Shown piece by piece: positions 15,093 through 24,187 of a stretch of DNA of 64,000 bases; the stretch's first letter is position 1; each line of letters begins with the position of its first letter. This DNA comes from Clostridia bacterium. Its GTDB lineage: Bacteria; Bacillota; Clostridia; TANB77; CAG-508. The notes beneath the pieces were generated by a model. That model was not told the DNA's origin. It searched no databases and saw nothing but the letters and a program-made list of their open reading frames with translations. The position numbers and the translations under genes were made by a program. The stretch is taken from the NCBI GenBank assembly GCA_017469445.1, contig JAFUGK010000011.1:1-64000 (forward strand), in the 5' to 3' direction.

Positions 15093-16868
15093 TTACTTCG
15101 CAAGTTTAGCCATTATTTTTCTTAATTTTTCACCTAATTTTTTGCTTTCTTCTACATCTATTTCTGGGTTTTCCAACTGTTTTATTATATTTTCCTTCTC
15201 TATAATAAGTTTTTCCCTTTCATAAGCTAATAATATATCATATATACCTTTATTTATATCTGATATTTCTAAATTTTCTGCCATTATTCCTGTGATATAA
15301 CTTACGTCTTGCTCTTCTAAAATATCTAGTAAACTGTTAATATTACTATTTCCATTTTCATATTGTTCATACAATTTTGTCACTATTTTTCTGTTCTGCT
15401 CATCTTTTATATCTTTTTCTAAAATTAAATTATGAACTGCACTATACGTTTCCTCTGGATTGTTTATAAGTAACCAAATTAGTGTTTTTTCCCTTTTAAT
15501 TGTTTTTTCATCTAGCCTTTGGTTTTCTGTATTAATTTTTGTAATTTGCCTTTTTTCTAATGTTTTTATCCCTTTATTATTTGAATTTAGCATTTTATTT
15601 ATTTGCGCATATATTGCTTCTTTTGATATATCATATTCCTTTGATATTTTTTCAATATAAACTTCTTGTTCTAATTTACTACTAACTTTTGAAAGGATTT
15701 TCGCAATTTCATTTAAAAATTTTATTTTATCATTTGTATTATCTAAATTCAAATCATTTTTTAGGATTTTAATTTTAAACTCAACAAGAGATATTGCTTG
15801 TTCCACTAGTAAATTAAATTTTCCAGTTCCATACTTTATAACATATTCGTCTGGATCTTTTGCACCTTCCATTTGCAATATTCTCAAATCGCATCCCATG
15901 TTATTTAGTATTTCCAATCCTCTAAGTGTTGCAGCTTGCCCTGCACCATCAGAATCATATCCGATTATTACTTTTTCGCTATATCTTGTAAGTAATCTCC
16001 CTTGTGCCTCAGTTAAGGCTGTTCCTAATGAAGCCACCACATTATCTATCCCTCTTTGATGAAGTGATACTGCATCCATATAACCTTCTACGATTATTAT
16101 TTCCTTTTTTCCACTATTTTTAGCAAGATTTAATCCATATAAATTTCTGCCTTTGCTATATACAATTCCTTCAGATGAATTAATATACTTTGGTTTAGAG
16201 TCATCCAAAACTCTACCCCCAAAAGCAATTACCCTGTTTTTTATGTCAAATATGGGAAACATTAATCTTCTTCTAAACCTATCTATAATTTGCCCATTTG
16301 GATTTTTATATACCAAATTAGATTTTAATATTTCATCCTCTGTAAATCCTTGTGATAATAGATATTTATATAGTTCATCATGTTGCATTGAATATCCAAT
16401 CAAGAATTTTTTTAATGTTTTATTATCTAATTTTCTTTTTTTTACATATTCTTGTGCTGGTTTAGAATTTGAATTATATAGATTTTGGTGATAAAACTCT
16501 GCCGTAAGCTCGTTTATTTTGTAAATTTTAGATTTTAGTTCTAATGTTTTAGTATCTTCTAAATTCCCGTCTAAATTTGGAAGTGTAATATTTGATCTTT
16601 CTGCTAACATTTGAAGTGTTTCAATAAAATTCATGTTTTCTATTTTACTAACAAAGTGTATAACATTTCCTCCTACTCCACATCCAAAGCAATGAAATAT
16701 TTGCTTATCTGGGGAAACAGAAAAAGAAGGAGATTTTTCTTTATGGAATGGACACAATCCAAAAAAGTTTCTGCCACTTCTTTTTAATACTACATATTGT
16801 GATATTACATCTACTATATCATTAGCACTTTTAATTTCATCTATTACTTCATCACTATATCGCGCCAT
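15093..16868 (-). CDS. dnaG: DNA primase
   Basis: Synthesises RNA primers at the replication fork. 591 residues. The CHC2 zinc finger is at about residues 40-63 (CPFHKEK ... HCFGCG), the TOPRIM domain starts near residue 255 (IIIVEGYMDAVSLHQRGIDN; VIIGYDSDGAG), and the C-terminal helicase-binding region is less conserved. Start ATG at 16868 with AAAGGTG. It is the first gene of the dnaG-rpoD unit. Confidence 0.95.
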   Translation of the reverse strand: MARYSDEVIDEIKSANDIVDVISQYVVLKRSGRNFFGLCPFHKEKSPSFSVSPDKQIFHCFGCGVGGNVIHFVSKIENMNFIETLQMLAERSNITLPNLDGNLEDTKTLELKSKIYKINELTAEFYHQNLYNSNSKPAQEYVKKRKLDNKTLKKFLIGYSMQHDELYKYLLSQGFTEDEILKSNLVYKNPNGQIIDRFRRRLMFPIFDIKNRVIAFGGRVLDDSKPKYINSSEGIVYSKGRNLYGLNLAKNSGKKEIIIVEGYMDAVSLHQRGIDNVVASLGTALTEAQGRLLTRYSEKVIIGYDSDGAGQAATLRGLEILNNMGCDLRILQMEGAKDPDEYVIKYGTGKFNLLVEQAISLVEFKIKILKNDLNLDNTNDKIKFLNEIAKILSKVSSKLEQEVYIEKISKEYDISKEAIYAQINKMLNSNNKGIKTLEKRQITKINTENQRLDEKTIKREKTLIWLLINNPEETYSAVHNLILEKDIKDEQNRKIVTKLYEQYENGNSNINSLLDILEEQDVSYITGIMAENLEISDINKGIYDILLAYEREKLIIEKENIIKQLENPEIDVEESKKLGEKLRKIMAKLAK

Positions 16869-17038
16869 TTTTTCACCTTTCTTAGGTATACTATTCGACA
16901 GATAGTGTCAAAATCCTTCTTTATGTTAAGTCTTAATTTTTTATTTCTACTTATATATAGTAATAAAATTGCTTAATTGTATTGCCAAAATTCCATTTTT
17001 ATTATACAATATCATATAATTATATAGAGGTGATTAAT

Positions 17039-17173
17039 ATGGATAATATTAATGATGAGAACCTAATATTAAATGAGCTTGAAGGTCTATCTCTTCAAGA
17101 ATTTGATGAACTAATTGATACTATTACAAACGAAGAAATTAATAATTTATTAGAAAAGAGAGATTTGCTATGA
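17039..17173 (+). CDS. Acidic 44-residue protein, coupled to the next gene
   Basis: Begins MDNINDENLILNELEGLSLQ; strongly acidic, helical. GAGGTG precedes ATG 17039. Its TGA overlaps the next gene's ATG (ATGA), so the two are translationally coupled. No family recognised. Confidence 0.65.
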   Translation: MDNINDENLILNELEGLSLQEFDELIDTITNEEINNLLEKRDLL

Positions 17174-19278
17174 ATCAACTAAAAAATATTAACGAATTTA
17201 ATAATATAACAGAATACTTTAATTATTTGAGAGATATTATGATTGACTTAGAAGCCAAGAAAAATCGTGCACTTCCAAGTGAAATGAAAAACTATTATCA
17301 ATCATTAATAGATGATGTTATAAAAAAACGTACTGCAATCCGTGACGTTGTATTAGTGCACAGAGAACAACTTATATATGATAAATTAAATCAAATACAA
17401 GATGATGAAATTGAGAATTTCATTAATTCTAAAAAGAAAGAAAAAGAATTTGTATCTGGCAAAAAACTTAATGCTGAATTAGATGTTGCACTTTACAACT
17501 CAATCTCAGAATTAGATAATAATTTTTTTGCACCTCTTGCGAAATATGCCAAAGAATATGATTCTTCAGACTTTTTTATTACACGCGAAAACTTTGAAAA
17601 ATCTTATCTAGTTAAAGACGAAAATGGTGAACTTGCTGAATATCCTGCGACTTTTATTCTTTTTAGATATTTGGGGCACAACCAAGAACTTGCTCAAAAA
17701 ATAAGTGATAGGCAAAGTCTTAAAGAAGATTTTTTAGAAGATTATGTTAAATATTTAAAAATAAGTCATCCAAGTTATAGTGATGAAGAAATTAGAAAAT
17801 TAGCAAATGATAACTTGATTTCACATAGTCCAGATTTAGTAAAAAAATTAGATGAAAAATATCCTTTTACTAATGAAGATTATGATGCCTTAGCTAATGC
17901 TTATAAAGCATTTTGCGAGGACTATGCCTACTTAAATAAAGAGGATATTACTCAAAAACGTTCAATTCTTTCTGAGTTAAAGCAAAAATTTAGTTCACTT
18001 GCAGAAATACCAGATGGTAAAAATTTAAAAGATTATTTAATAAGTAAGTTTGAATCTGCAAAAAGTCAAATAGCTTTTATTAAATCTGCTTCTCAAATAA
18101 AGAAGAATGATGCTGAAATAGTAAAATATTTTAGCGATAATAATCTTTTAAAAAATATTGAATTGTCAACCGAAACAAAAGCTGATTATGCAGAAAAATT
18201 ATCCATACAAAATGCTTTATTACAAGAAATAATAAAAGCTGAAAATAATTCTAATGAATATAGCGCTAAAATAAAAGACATTAAAGAAAGGATAAATACA
18301 TTAAATCATACTAACATTATGGAACTTTGCAACTGTGAAAACAGTATTGCAGATGTTGAAAAAGTATATAATGATTATAATGTTAATTGTGTAATTCCAC
18401 TAAAAGAAACAAAAAAAGAATACGAAGAATATAAAGAAAAAAACAAACAAGAATTAAGCTTAGTACCTTATCAAAAACGTAGTTTATTTCAAAGATTTAT
18501 TGGCATGTTTAATGGTCAAAATAAACTTCAAAATGAATTTAATGCTAAATGCCAAGAATATGAAGCTAAAATTAAAGTTTTAAATTATAAATTAACTAGT
18601 GAAAAACCTGTTTATGCTAATTTAGATAATGTTGATGGAGTAAAAATTAATGGTAAATTTGTACTTTTTGGTTCAGAAATACAAGATTATTTATCTAAGC
18701 TTGACCACACATATGAAGGTATCGAAATTGAGGCTTGCAACAAAGTTCTAGAAAAATATAAAGCATATATAAACGAAGAAACTAATAAGTTTAAAGAAAA
18801 ATACTCTTCTTACATTGATGGAATAGAAAATTGCTCTTCTTGTGAAGAAATTTTCAAAAAAGTTTCTACTTCAGTTTCTAATCTTCAAAGAAATTTAGAG
18901 ATAGAAAATTCTAATAATAACATAGCTGTAAATAGAAAAAGAACTGTTTGCGATGAATATAACAAAAATGCACAAAGGTCTATTTTGCCTGATTCATCAG
19001 TTGATTATTTAAACAAAATAAATGATGAATATACTATTCAATTACAAAAGTTGTCTGAATATAAAGGCGAAAATCCTGACAGTTTAGAATATAAAATAGC
19101 TATTGAAAATAAACTAAAAGAAGGAACTGGTATTCTTTCTGAAGAAGATAAAACACAATTAGAAGAAACAGCTAAGAAAAAAGCTAATGCAATAATAAAT
19201 GATGCAATAAACAAGATGCATGAACCAGAGGAATCAAAAGTTGAAATACAAGAACAAGAAGAAAAACAAATTGATTAA
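17170..19278 (+). CDS. 702-residue coiled-coil protein, unknown
   Basis: Starts MNQLKNINEFNNITEYFNYL. Mostly alpha-helical and highly charged, with long coiled-coil stretches (about 340-500 and 600-700), no signal peptide and no obvious membrane segment. Gly/Pro content is low, and there is a small basic patch with Trp-free sequence RSLFQRFIGMFNGQ near residue 437. No enzymatic motif is visible. It lies alone with its 44-residue partner between convergent dnaG and feoB units; codon use matches the chromosome. It could be a structural or scaffold protein; this is a guess from composition. Confidence 0.75.
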   Translation: MNQLKNINEFNNITEYFNYLRDIMIDLEAKKNRALPSEMKNYYQSLIDDVIKKRTAIRDVVLVHREQLIYDKLNQIQDDEIENFINSKKKEKEFVSGKKLNAELDVALYNSISELDNNFFAPLAKYAKEYDSSDFFITRENFEKSYLVKDENGELAEYPATFILFRYLGHNQELAQKISDRQSLKEDFLEDYVKYLKISHPSYSDEEIRKLANDNLISHSPDLVKKLDEKYPFTNEDYDALANAYKAFCEDYAYLNKEDITQKRSILSELKQKFSSLAEIPDGKNLKDYLISKFESAKSQIAFIKSASQIKKNDAEIVKYFSDNNLLKNIELSTETKADYAEKLSIQNALLQEIIKAENNSNEYSAKIKDIKERINTLNHTNIMELCNCENSIADVEKVYNDYNVNCVIPLKETKKEYEEYKEKNKQELSLVPYQKRSLFQRFIGMFNGQNKLQNEFNAKCQEYEAKIKVLNYKLTSEKPVYANLDNVDGVKINGKFVLFGSEIQDYLSKLDHTYEGIEIEACNKVLEKYKAYINEETNKFKEKYSSYIDGIENCSSCEEIFKKVSTSVSNLQRNLEIENSNNNIAVNRKRTVCDEYNKNAQRSILPDSSVDYLNKINDEYTIQLQKLSEYKGENPDSLEYKIAIENKLKEGTGILSEEDKTQLEETAKKKANAIINDAINKMHEPEESKVEIQEQEEKQID

Positions 19279-19286
19279 TAATAATT

Positions 19287-19321
19287 TAAACTCATGAAAA
19301 TTATGTTTCATGAGTTTTTAT
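19287..19321 (+). terminator. Terminator
   Basis: AAACTCATGAAA/TTTCATGAGTTT stem with a T-run, between convergent genes. Confidence 0.8.
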
Positions 19322-19325
19322 TATT

Positions 19326-21363
19326 TTATACTAATAAATTGTATATTCCATTAGTTATTATGCACACTACAATTCCACAAATTGTTGGTATTGCAAAGGC
19401 AAGTAACATCCATTTTATACTTCCAGTTTCTTTTTTTATAGTAATCAAAGTTGTACTACAAGGGAAATGCAATAATGTAAATATCATTACATTTATTGCT
19501 GTTAATACATTCCAACCATTTGCTTTTAGTATTTCTCCTATTTGAGTTATATCTTCTATTCTTATTATTTCTGAATTTGATAAGTAACACATAAGTATTA
19601 GTGGTAAAACTATTTCATTTGCGGGTAAACCTAAAATAAATGCTGTTAAAATATATCCATCTAATCCCATTAATCTGCCAAGTGGATCTAAAAAATTTGC
19701 AGTATATGACAGTAAATTATAACCACCTATATTTATATTTGCCATTAACCATATTACTATTCCTGCTGGTGCTGCTACCTTTACAGCTCTCCAAAGTACA
19801 TATATTGTTTTATCAAGTATAGACCTTGTTATTACTTTTATTATTTGAGGCTTTCTATATGGTGGAAGTTCTAATATAAATGATGTACCTTCTCCTTTTA
19901 AAATAGTCCTAGACAAAATATTTGAAATTACTAAAGTCATTATAATTCCAAAAATAATTATTGTAATTACTGCAAAAGTTGATACAATAGATGCATATTT
20001 ATTTGCAACCAAACTACCTATAAATATTGAAGATATTGTAATTAATATTGGAAATCTACCATTACATGGGACAAAACTATTTGTAAGCATTGCTATTATT
20101 TTTTCTCTTGTACTTCCTATAATTCTACACCCTATTATTCCTGCCGCATTACAACCAAACCCCATGCACATTGTTAATGCTTGTTTCCCTGTTGTTTTTG
20201 CTTTTCTAAACACATTATCTAAATTAAATGCTATTCTTGGTAAGTACCCTAAATCTTCTAGTAACACAAACAAGGGGAAAAAAATTGCCATTGGAGGTAA
20301 CATTACAGAAACTACCCATGATGCAGTTCTAAACATTCCTGTAATTAACATTTCTCTTAAATAAACAGGTACATTAATGCCTACACAAAATTCCATTAAC
20401 TTTTCTTCTATACCGACTAAAAAATTTAGATAATAATTCAGATGGATAATTTGCTCCAACAATTGTTATCCAAAATACTAATGTTAAAAACAATATCATT
20501 ATTGGAATTCCTGTCATTTTTGATGTTAATATTTTGTCTATTTTTTCATCCCTTTTATTATAATTTTGTTTCTCTAGTTTAACTACCTTTTTACATATTT
20601 TTTCTGATTCTTCCATTATTTTTTCTATTGTTGTTTCTGCTAAATTTTCTATTGGTTCTATTTTTATATCTATATTAAATTCGTTTTTTATTTTACCTAC
20701 TATTTTTTCATTTCCTTCTAATAGTTTAATAGCAATCCACCTTGCTAATTTTGAATTTTTCACATTTCTTTCCACTTCTCGTTGAACTTTTATGATGTAG
20801 TTTTCCACATTTTTATCATATTTTGTGGATTCTATGCTTGTTTTCAGTTCAAAATTGCATACCTTTTCTATTGTATCTATTAATTTTTTTAATGTTTTCC
20901 TCTTTTTTGCTATAACTCCAACAACTGGTACTCCTAATTCTTGTTCTAACATGTTTAAGTCTATTTTCATACCTTTTTTCTTTGCTTCATCTAATAAATT
21001 TACACATATTATTATATTTTCTTGCATTTCCAGAATTTGTTTTACTAAGTTTAAATTTCTTTCCAAATTACTTGCATCTGCTACAATTACTATGCAATCT
21101 GCGTTTTCAAAACATATGTAATCTCTTGCAATTTCTTCTTCTTCTGAATTCGACATTAAAGAATATGTACCTGGTAAATCTACTACTTCATATATATTAT
21201 TATTATACTTATACTCGCCTCTTGCATTTGCTACTGTTTTGCCTGCCCAATTTCCAGTATGTTGATGCATTCCTGTAAGTGCATTAAATATAGTACTTTT
21301 ACCCACATTAGGGTTTCCTGAAAGTGCAATTTTATATTTTTTTGTATTTGCCACTATTCCCAC
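19326..21363 (-). CDS. feoB: Ferrous iron transporter B; +1 frameshift at CGG 20413-20415
   Basis: GTP-dependent Fe2+ uptake permease. The N-terminal G domain has GNPNVGKST (about 16-24), the DLPGTYS switch and NLLDEA; a helical linker follows, then the membrane domain with gate motifs (RTASWVVSVMLPP, MGFGCNAAG, VPCNGRFPI). The gene is split: the first frame runs to 20374 ending FFSRYRRKVN, the second starts before 20462. Skipping C at 20415 (AGT-C-GGT) joins them as FFSGIEEKLMEFCVGI, giving 678 residues, a normal FeoB length. A one-base loss from the nearby T6 run would also join them, but the CGG solution matches four other genes in this window. feoA is at 22720 on the same strand, separated by an opposite-strand gene. 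Confidence 0.9.
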
Positions 21364-21376
21364 CTCGTAATAATAT

Positions 21377-21405
21377 ATGACAAATATTGCCTTTTGTGAT
21401 ATAAT
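21377..21405 (+). promoter_or_regulatory. Promoter of the TPR gene
   Basis: ATGACA (21377-21382), 17 bases, TATAAT (21400-21405), 20 bases before the start. Confidence 0.65.
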
Positions 21406-21424
21406 ACAGTTTAGGTGATATTAT

Positions 21425-22513
21425 ATGAAGAAAAAAACTAAATACGAAAGTGCAGTAAAAATTTTAAAAGATGATGACTTTGAAATAGCTGAAAGAAAAT
21501 TTAAAACTTATTTAGCTAAAAATCCAGATGATTTAAAAACTCAAATCGCGCTAGGAAATTTCTATACAGAATCAGGAGAATATTTTAGTGCTTCTGCAAC
21601 AATTAATAATGTTTTAGAAAAATTATCTAATAAAATGTTTGAGAATATTCTTTTTGCTCATAATAGCATAGATGAAAATAATTTTGATCGTGCAGCAGAA
21701 TATTATGAAAAAGCTTTAAGTTTTATAGATCAAAATATAAAAGCTAGAAATGTATTAAAATCTTTATATATTGCCACAAAATCAAAAGAGCAACTAAAAA
21801 ATGCAAATGCCGAATTAAATGATATAGAAAATACAAGATTTATGTATAATTTTCAATTAGGGAATATAAGATCTGGTTTGATTAGCAAAGAGGAAGCACA
21901 TGATATATTGTATGATTTTATTGCACCACACTATCCTCATATAACTAGTATGTCTAACTTACATAATATGCTAAAAAACTTTGTCCCAATTGATATAAAG
22001 ATATTAGAAAATCCTACCTCATCTAGTTTGAAAAAACATATATTACCAAAGCCTGTTCAAACAAAATCTGGCTCTTCAGACAGCAAACAGTATTTACCAG
22101 AACTTAGTATAGATAATCGTTTTAATTATTTTCGTAAGCTAGGTATTTCTAATGGATACATTGGTGAAAAAAAATTCGCTGGTTATTGCATATTTGAATA
22201 TAAACACTTGGGAATATCTATACTAGAAAAATTTTACAAAATAAATCGCTTTAAAGAATTTGTACCATCATATGATAATGCCACATATATTTTTCCTATA
22301 AATATGGATGATGTTTTATCTACATATTCTAAAACAGAAATTATCTCTATGATGAAAACAATGCCACAAATTGAAAGAGTATATCATAACAAAAATTATT
22401 ATGATAATTTAGATAAAAAAATAAAAAAAGTTAAAACAGCTTGTGATAAATACAAAAAAAATAAAAACGCATCAACACAAGCAGATGATAATGATGCACC
22501 AGAATTGTGTTAA
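21425..22513 (+). CDS. TPR-containing protein, 362 residues, unknown role
   Basis: N-terminal tetratricopeptide-like helices (about residues 5-135; DDFEIAERKFKTYLAKNPDD, FDRAAEYYEKALSFIDQN), then a linker and a C-terminal alpha/beta region (FAGYCIFEYKHLGISILEKF) that I do not recognise. There is no signal peptide, so it is probably cytoplasmic, and TPRs suggest protein binding. It is transcribed from its own promoter, divergent from feoB. Ends in a short Asp/Ala-rich tail. Confidence 0.75.
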   Translation: MKKKTKYESAVKILKDDDFEIAERKFKTYLAKNPDDLKTQIALGNFYTESGEYFSASATINNVLEKLSNKMFENILFAHNSIDENNFDRAAEYYEKALSFIDQNIKARNVLKSLYIATKSKEQLKNANAELNDIENTRFMYNFQLGNIRSGLISKEEAHDILYDFIAPHYPHITSMSNLHNMLKNFVPIDIKILENPTSSSLKKHILPKPVQTKSGSSDSKQYLPELSIDNRFNYFRKLGISNGYIGEKKFAGYCIFEYKHLGISILEKFYKINRFKEFVPSYDNATYIFPINMDDVLSTYSKTEIISMMKTMPQIERVYHNKNYYDNLDKKIKKVKTACDKYKKNKNASTQADDNDAPELC

Positions 22514-22536
22514 AAAAGTTATATAATATATAAAAC

Positions 22537-22707
22537 AAAAATATATTAAAAATTGAAAAAAGCGGATTGAAAGTAATTGAGCTAGACCTTCTTAATAATT
22601 TTATGGAAAGCGTTCATTTGCTAATGGAAGGGTTCCATCAAATTCTTTTAGAAGGTCTGCGAAAATTAGCTTGAACGAGCATTTTTGAGATTTTTAATAT
22701 ATTTTTT
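22537..22707. repeat. Palindromic 170-bp element with terminal inverted repeats
   Basis: The ends AAAAATATATTAAAAAT and ATTTTTAATATATTTTT are inverted. Inside, AGACCTTCT (22584-22592) pairs with AGAAGGTCT (22650-22658), and GAGCTA and ATGGAA pair with TTAGCTT and TTCCAT. This is MITE-like architecture or a structured RNA; there is only one copy in the window. Confidence 0.55.
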
Positions 22708-22719
22708 GTTATACATTTA

Positions 22720-22941
22720 TCATTCAATCACAATCTTCTTTGCGTCGTCATTTCTTATTGCAATAATTGCCCCTCTTACTTCATATGCAATAGGGTTTCC
22801 TGATGGACTTTTAAATTTTGGTTTTATTTTTGTTCCTTTTACTATTCCTAAATCTAATATTCTCTGTTTTATGTTATTATCACAAGCTATTTCTTTTATT
22901 ATAGCTGTGAGTCCAATTTTTACATCATATAAGCTTTTCAT
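22720..22941 (-). CDS. feoA: FeoA-like protein
   Basis: 73-residue SH3-like protein that assists FeoB. Contains the family pattern CDNNIKQRILDLGIVKGTKI followed by PSGNPIAYEVRGAIIAIRND. The usual feoA-feoB adjacency is interrupted here by a palindromic element and an opposite-strand TPR gene. Start ATG at 22941 with GGGGGAAAAC upstream. Confidence 0.9.
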   Translation of the reverse strand: MKSLYDVKIGLTAIIKEIACDNNIKQRILDLGIVKGTKIKPKFKSPSGNPIAYEVRGAIIAIRNDDAKKIVIE

Positions 22942-23042
22942 TTTGTTTTCCCCCTATATTATAATATTATTAAAAATCTATCTTGCTATTTTTAATCAGT
23001 TAATATAAAATGTTCATATAGAAAAATAATGGAGGTTTTATT

Positions 23043-23504
23043 ATGGAAAGAAAAAGAGGTTTTGAAATAGCAAAAGGTTTTGAAGATAAAAATATTAATT
23101 TACCTGTTAGAAAAACTAAGGCTTCAGCAGGATATGATTTTGAAGCAGCAGAAGATACTGTAATACCTGTATTCAAACCAGGTATTAAGCCAGTTTTAGT
23201 AAAAACAGGTGTTAAATCTTATTTTGGAGAAGATGAAGTTTTAATACTTGCAAATAGGAGTTCAAACCCAATGAAAAAAGGATTAGTATTAGCAAATAGT
23301 ATTGGTGTAATAGATTCAGACTATTATTCTAACCCAGATAATGATGGCCATATTATGTTTGCTTTTTATAACTTTGGTGAGTCAGACATAACTATAACAA
23401 AGGGTACTGCAATTGGACAAGGAATTTTTTATAAATTTTTAACATCAGACGAAGACGTTGCAAATGGTACACGCGTAGGTGGTTTTGGTTCAACTAGCAG
23501 GTAA
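23043..23504 (+). CDS. dut: dUTPase-family protein (dUTP diphosphatase)
   Basis: Hydrolyses dUTP to dUMP and PPi, keeping uracil out of DNA and feeding dTMP synthesis. 153 residues. Motif 1 SAGYDFEA, motif 2 NRSSNPMKKGL, motif 3 GVIDSDYYSNPDNDG (with a short insertion after the catalytic-Asp strand), motif 4 GTAIGQGIF, and the C-terminal motif 5 arm RVGGFGSTSR. Start ATG at 23043 with GGAGG. Confidence 0.9.
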   Translation: MERKRGFEIAKGFEDKNINLPVRKTKASAGYDFEAAEDTVIPVFKPGIKPVLVKTGVKSYFGEDEVLILANRSSNPMKKGLVLANSIGVIDSDYYSNPDNDGHIMFAFYNFGESDITITKGTAIGQGIFYKFLTSDEDVANGTRVGGFGSTSR

Positions 23505-23534
23505 TATTCTTATGTAAATTATATTAAATTTCCT

Positions 23535-23563
23535 TTGACTTTTACCAAATTTTGTAGTATAAT
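23535..23563 (+). promoter_or_regulatory. carD promoter
   Basis: TTGACT (23535-23540), 17 bases, TATAAT (23558-23563). Confidence 0.8.
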
Positions 23564-23612
23564 ATAACTAGTGTGATTGATAAATATATATACTATGAAA
23601 GGAGACGGTATT

Positions 23613-24158
23613 ATGTTCAATGTAGGTGATAAAATAGTTTACCCAATGCATGGTGCAGGTACTATTGAGTCAATTGAAGAAAAGGATATTTTAGGAGAGA
23701 AACAATCTTATTACATCTTAAAAATGCCTGGTGAAGTTAAAGTTATGGTTCCAACTGCTAAAGCAGAAGATATAGGTGTAAGAAGTGTTATAGATAAAGA
23801 ATCTGCTAGTAAAGTGTTTAAGGTGCTTGAAAATGATAGCACAGAAATGTCTATGAATTGGAATAAAAGATATAGAGACAATATGGAAAAAATTAAGAGT
23901 GGAGACATTTATGAGGTTGCAGATGTAGTTAGAAACTTAAGTTTTAAACAAAAAGAAAAAGGATTATCTACAGGAGAAAAGAAAATGCTATTAAACGCTA
24001 GACAAATTCTAGTTAGTGAACTTGTTTTAGCAGATCAATCTTCACAAGATGAAGTTGAAAATTTAGTAGATACAAAATTATCTACATCTTTCACAGAATT
24101 CCAACACAGTGATAAAGCAGATCATAATGTTGTTAAAAAATTTATACCATTTGATTAA
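23613..24158 (+). CDS. CarD/CdnL-family transcriptional regulator
   Basis: Binds the RNA polymerase beta subunit and stabilises open complexes. 181 residues: the N-terminal RID domain (MFNVGDKIVYPMHGAGTIES, with strands through VMVPTAKAEDIG) and a C-terminal helical domain (SMNWNKRYRDNMEKIKSGDI; KGLSTGEKKMLLNARQILV). The ATG at 23613 has AAAGGAG 9 bases upstream; an earlier in-frame ATG (23577) lacks one and lies near the -10. Monocistronic, with its own promoter. Confidence 0.9.
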   Translation: MFNVGDKIVYPMHGAGTIESIEEKDILGEKQSYYILKMPGEVKVMVPTAKAEDIGVRSVIDKESASKVFKVLENDSTEMSMNWNKRYRDNMEKIKSGDIYEVADVVRNLSFKQKEKGLSTGEKKMLLNARQILVSELVLADQSSQDEVENLVDTKLSTSFTEFQHSDKADHNVVKKFIPFD

Positions 24159-24187
24159 TAGTAAAATTTACATAAAAAGCATTAGTT

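Noticed and set aside
20405-20430. P-site slippage (prfB-like) as the mechanism for the CGG shifts
   Set aside because: The five preceding codons differ (GTA, AGT, ATT, TCA, TTA), and re-pairing one base downstream would be poor for most; the shared feature is CGG itself.
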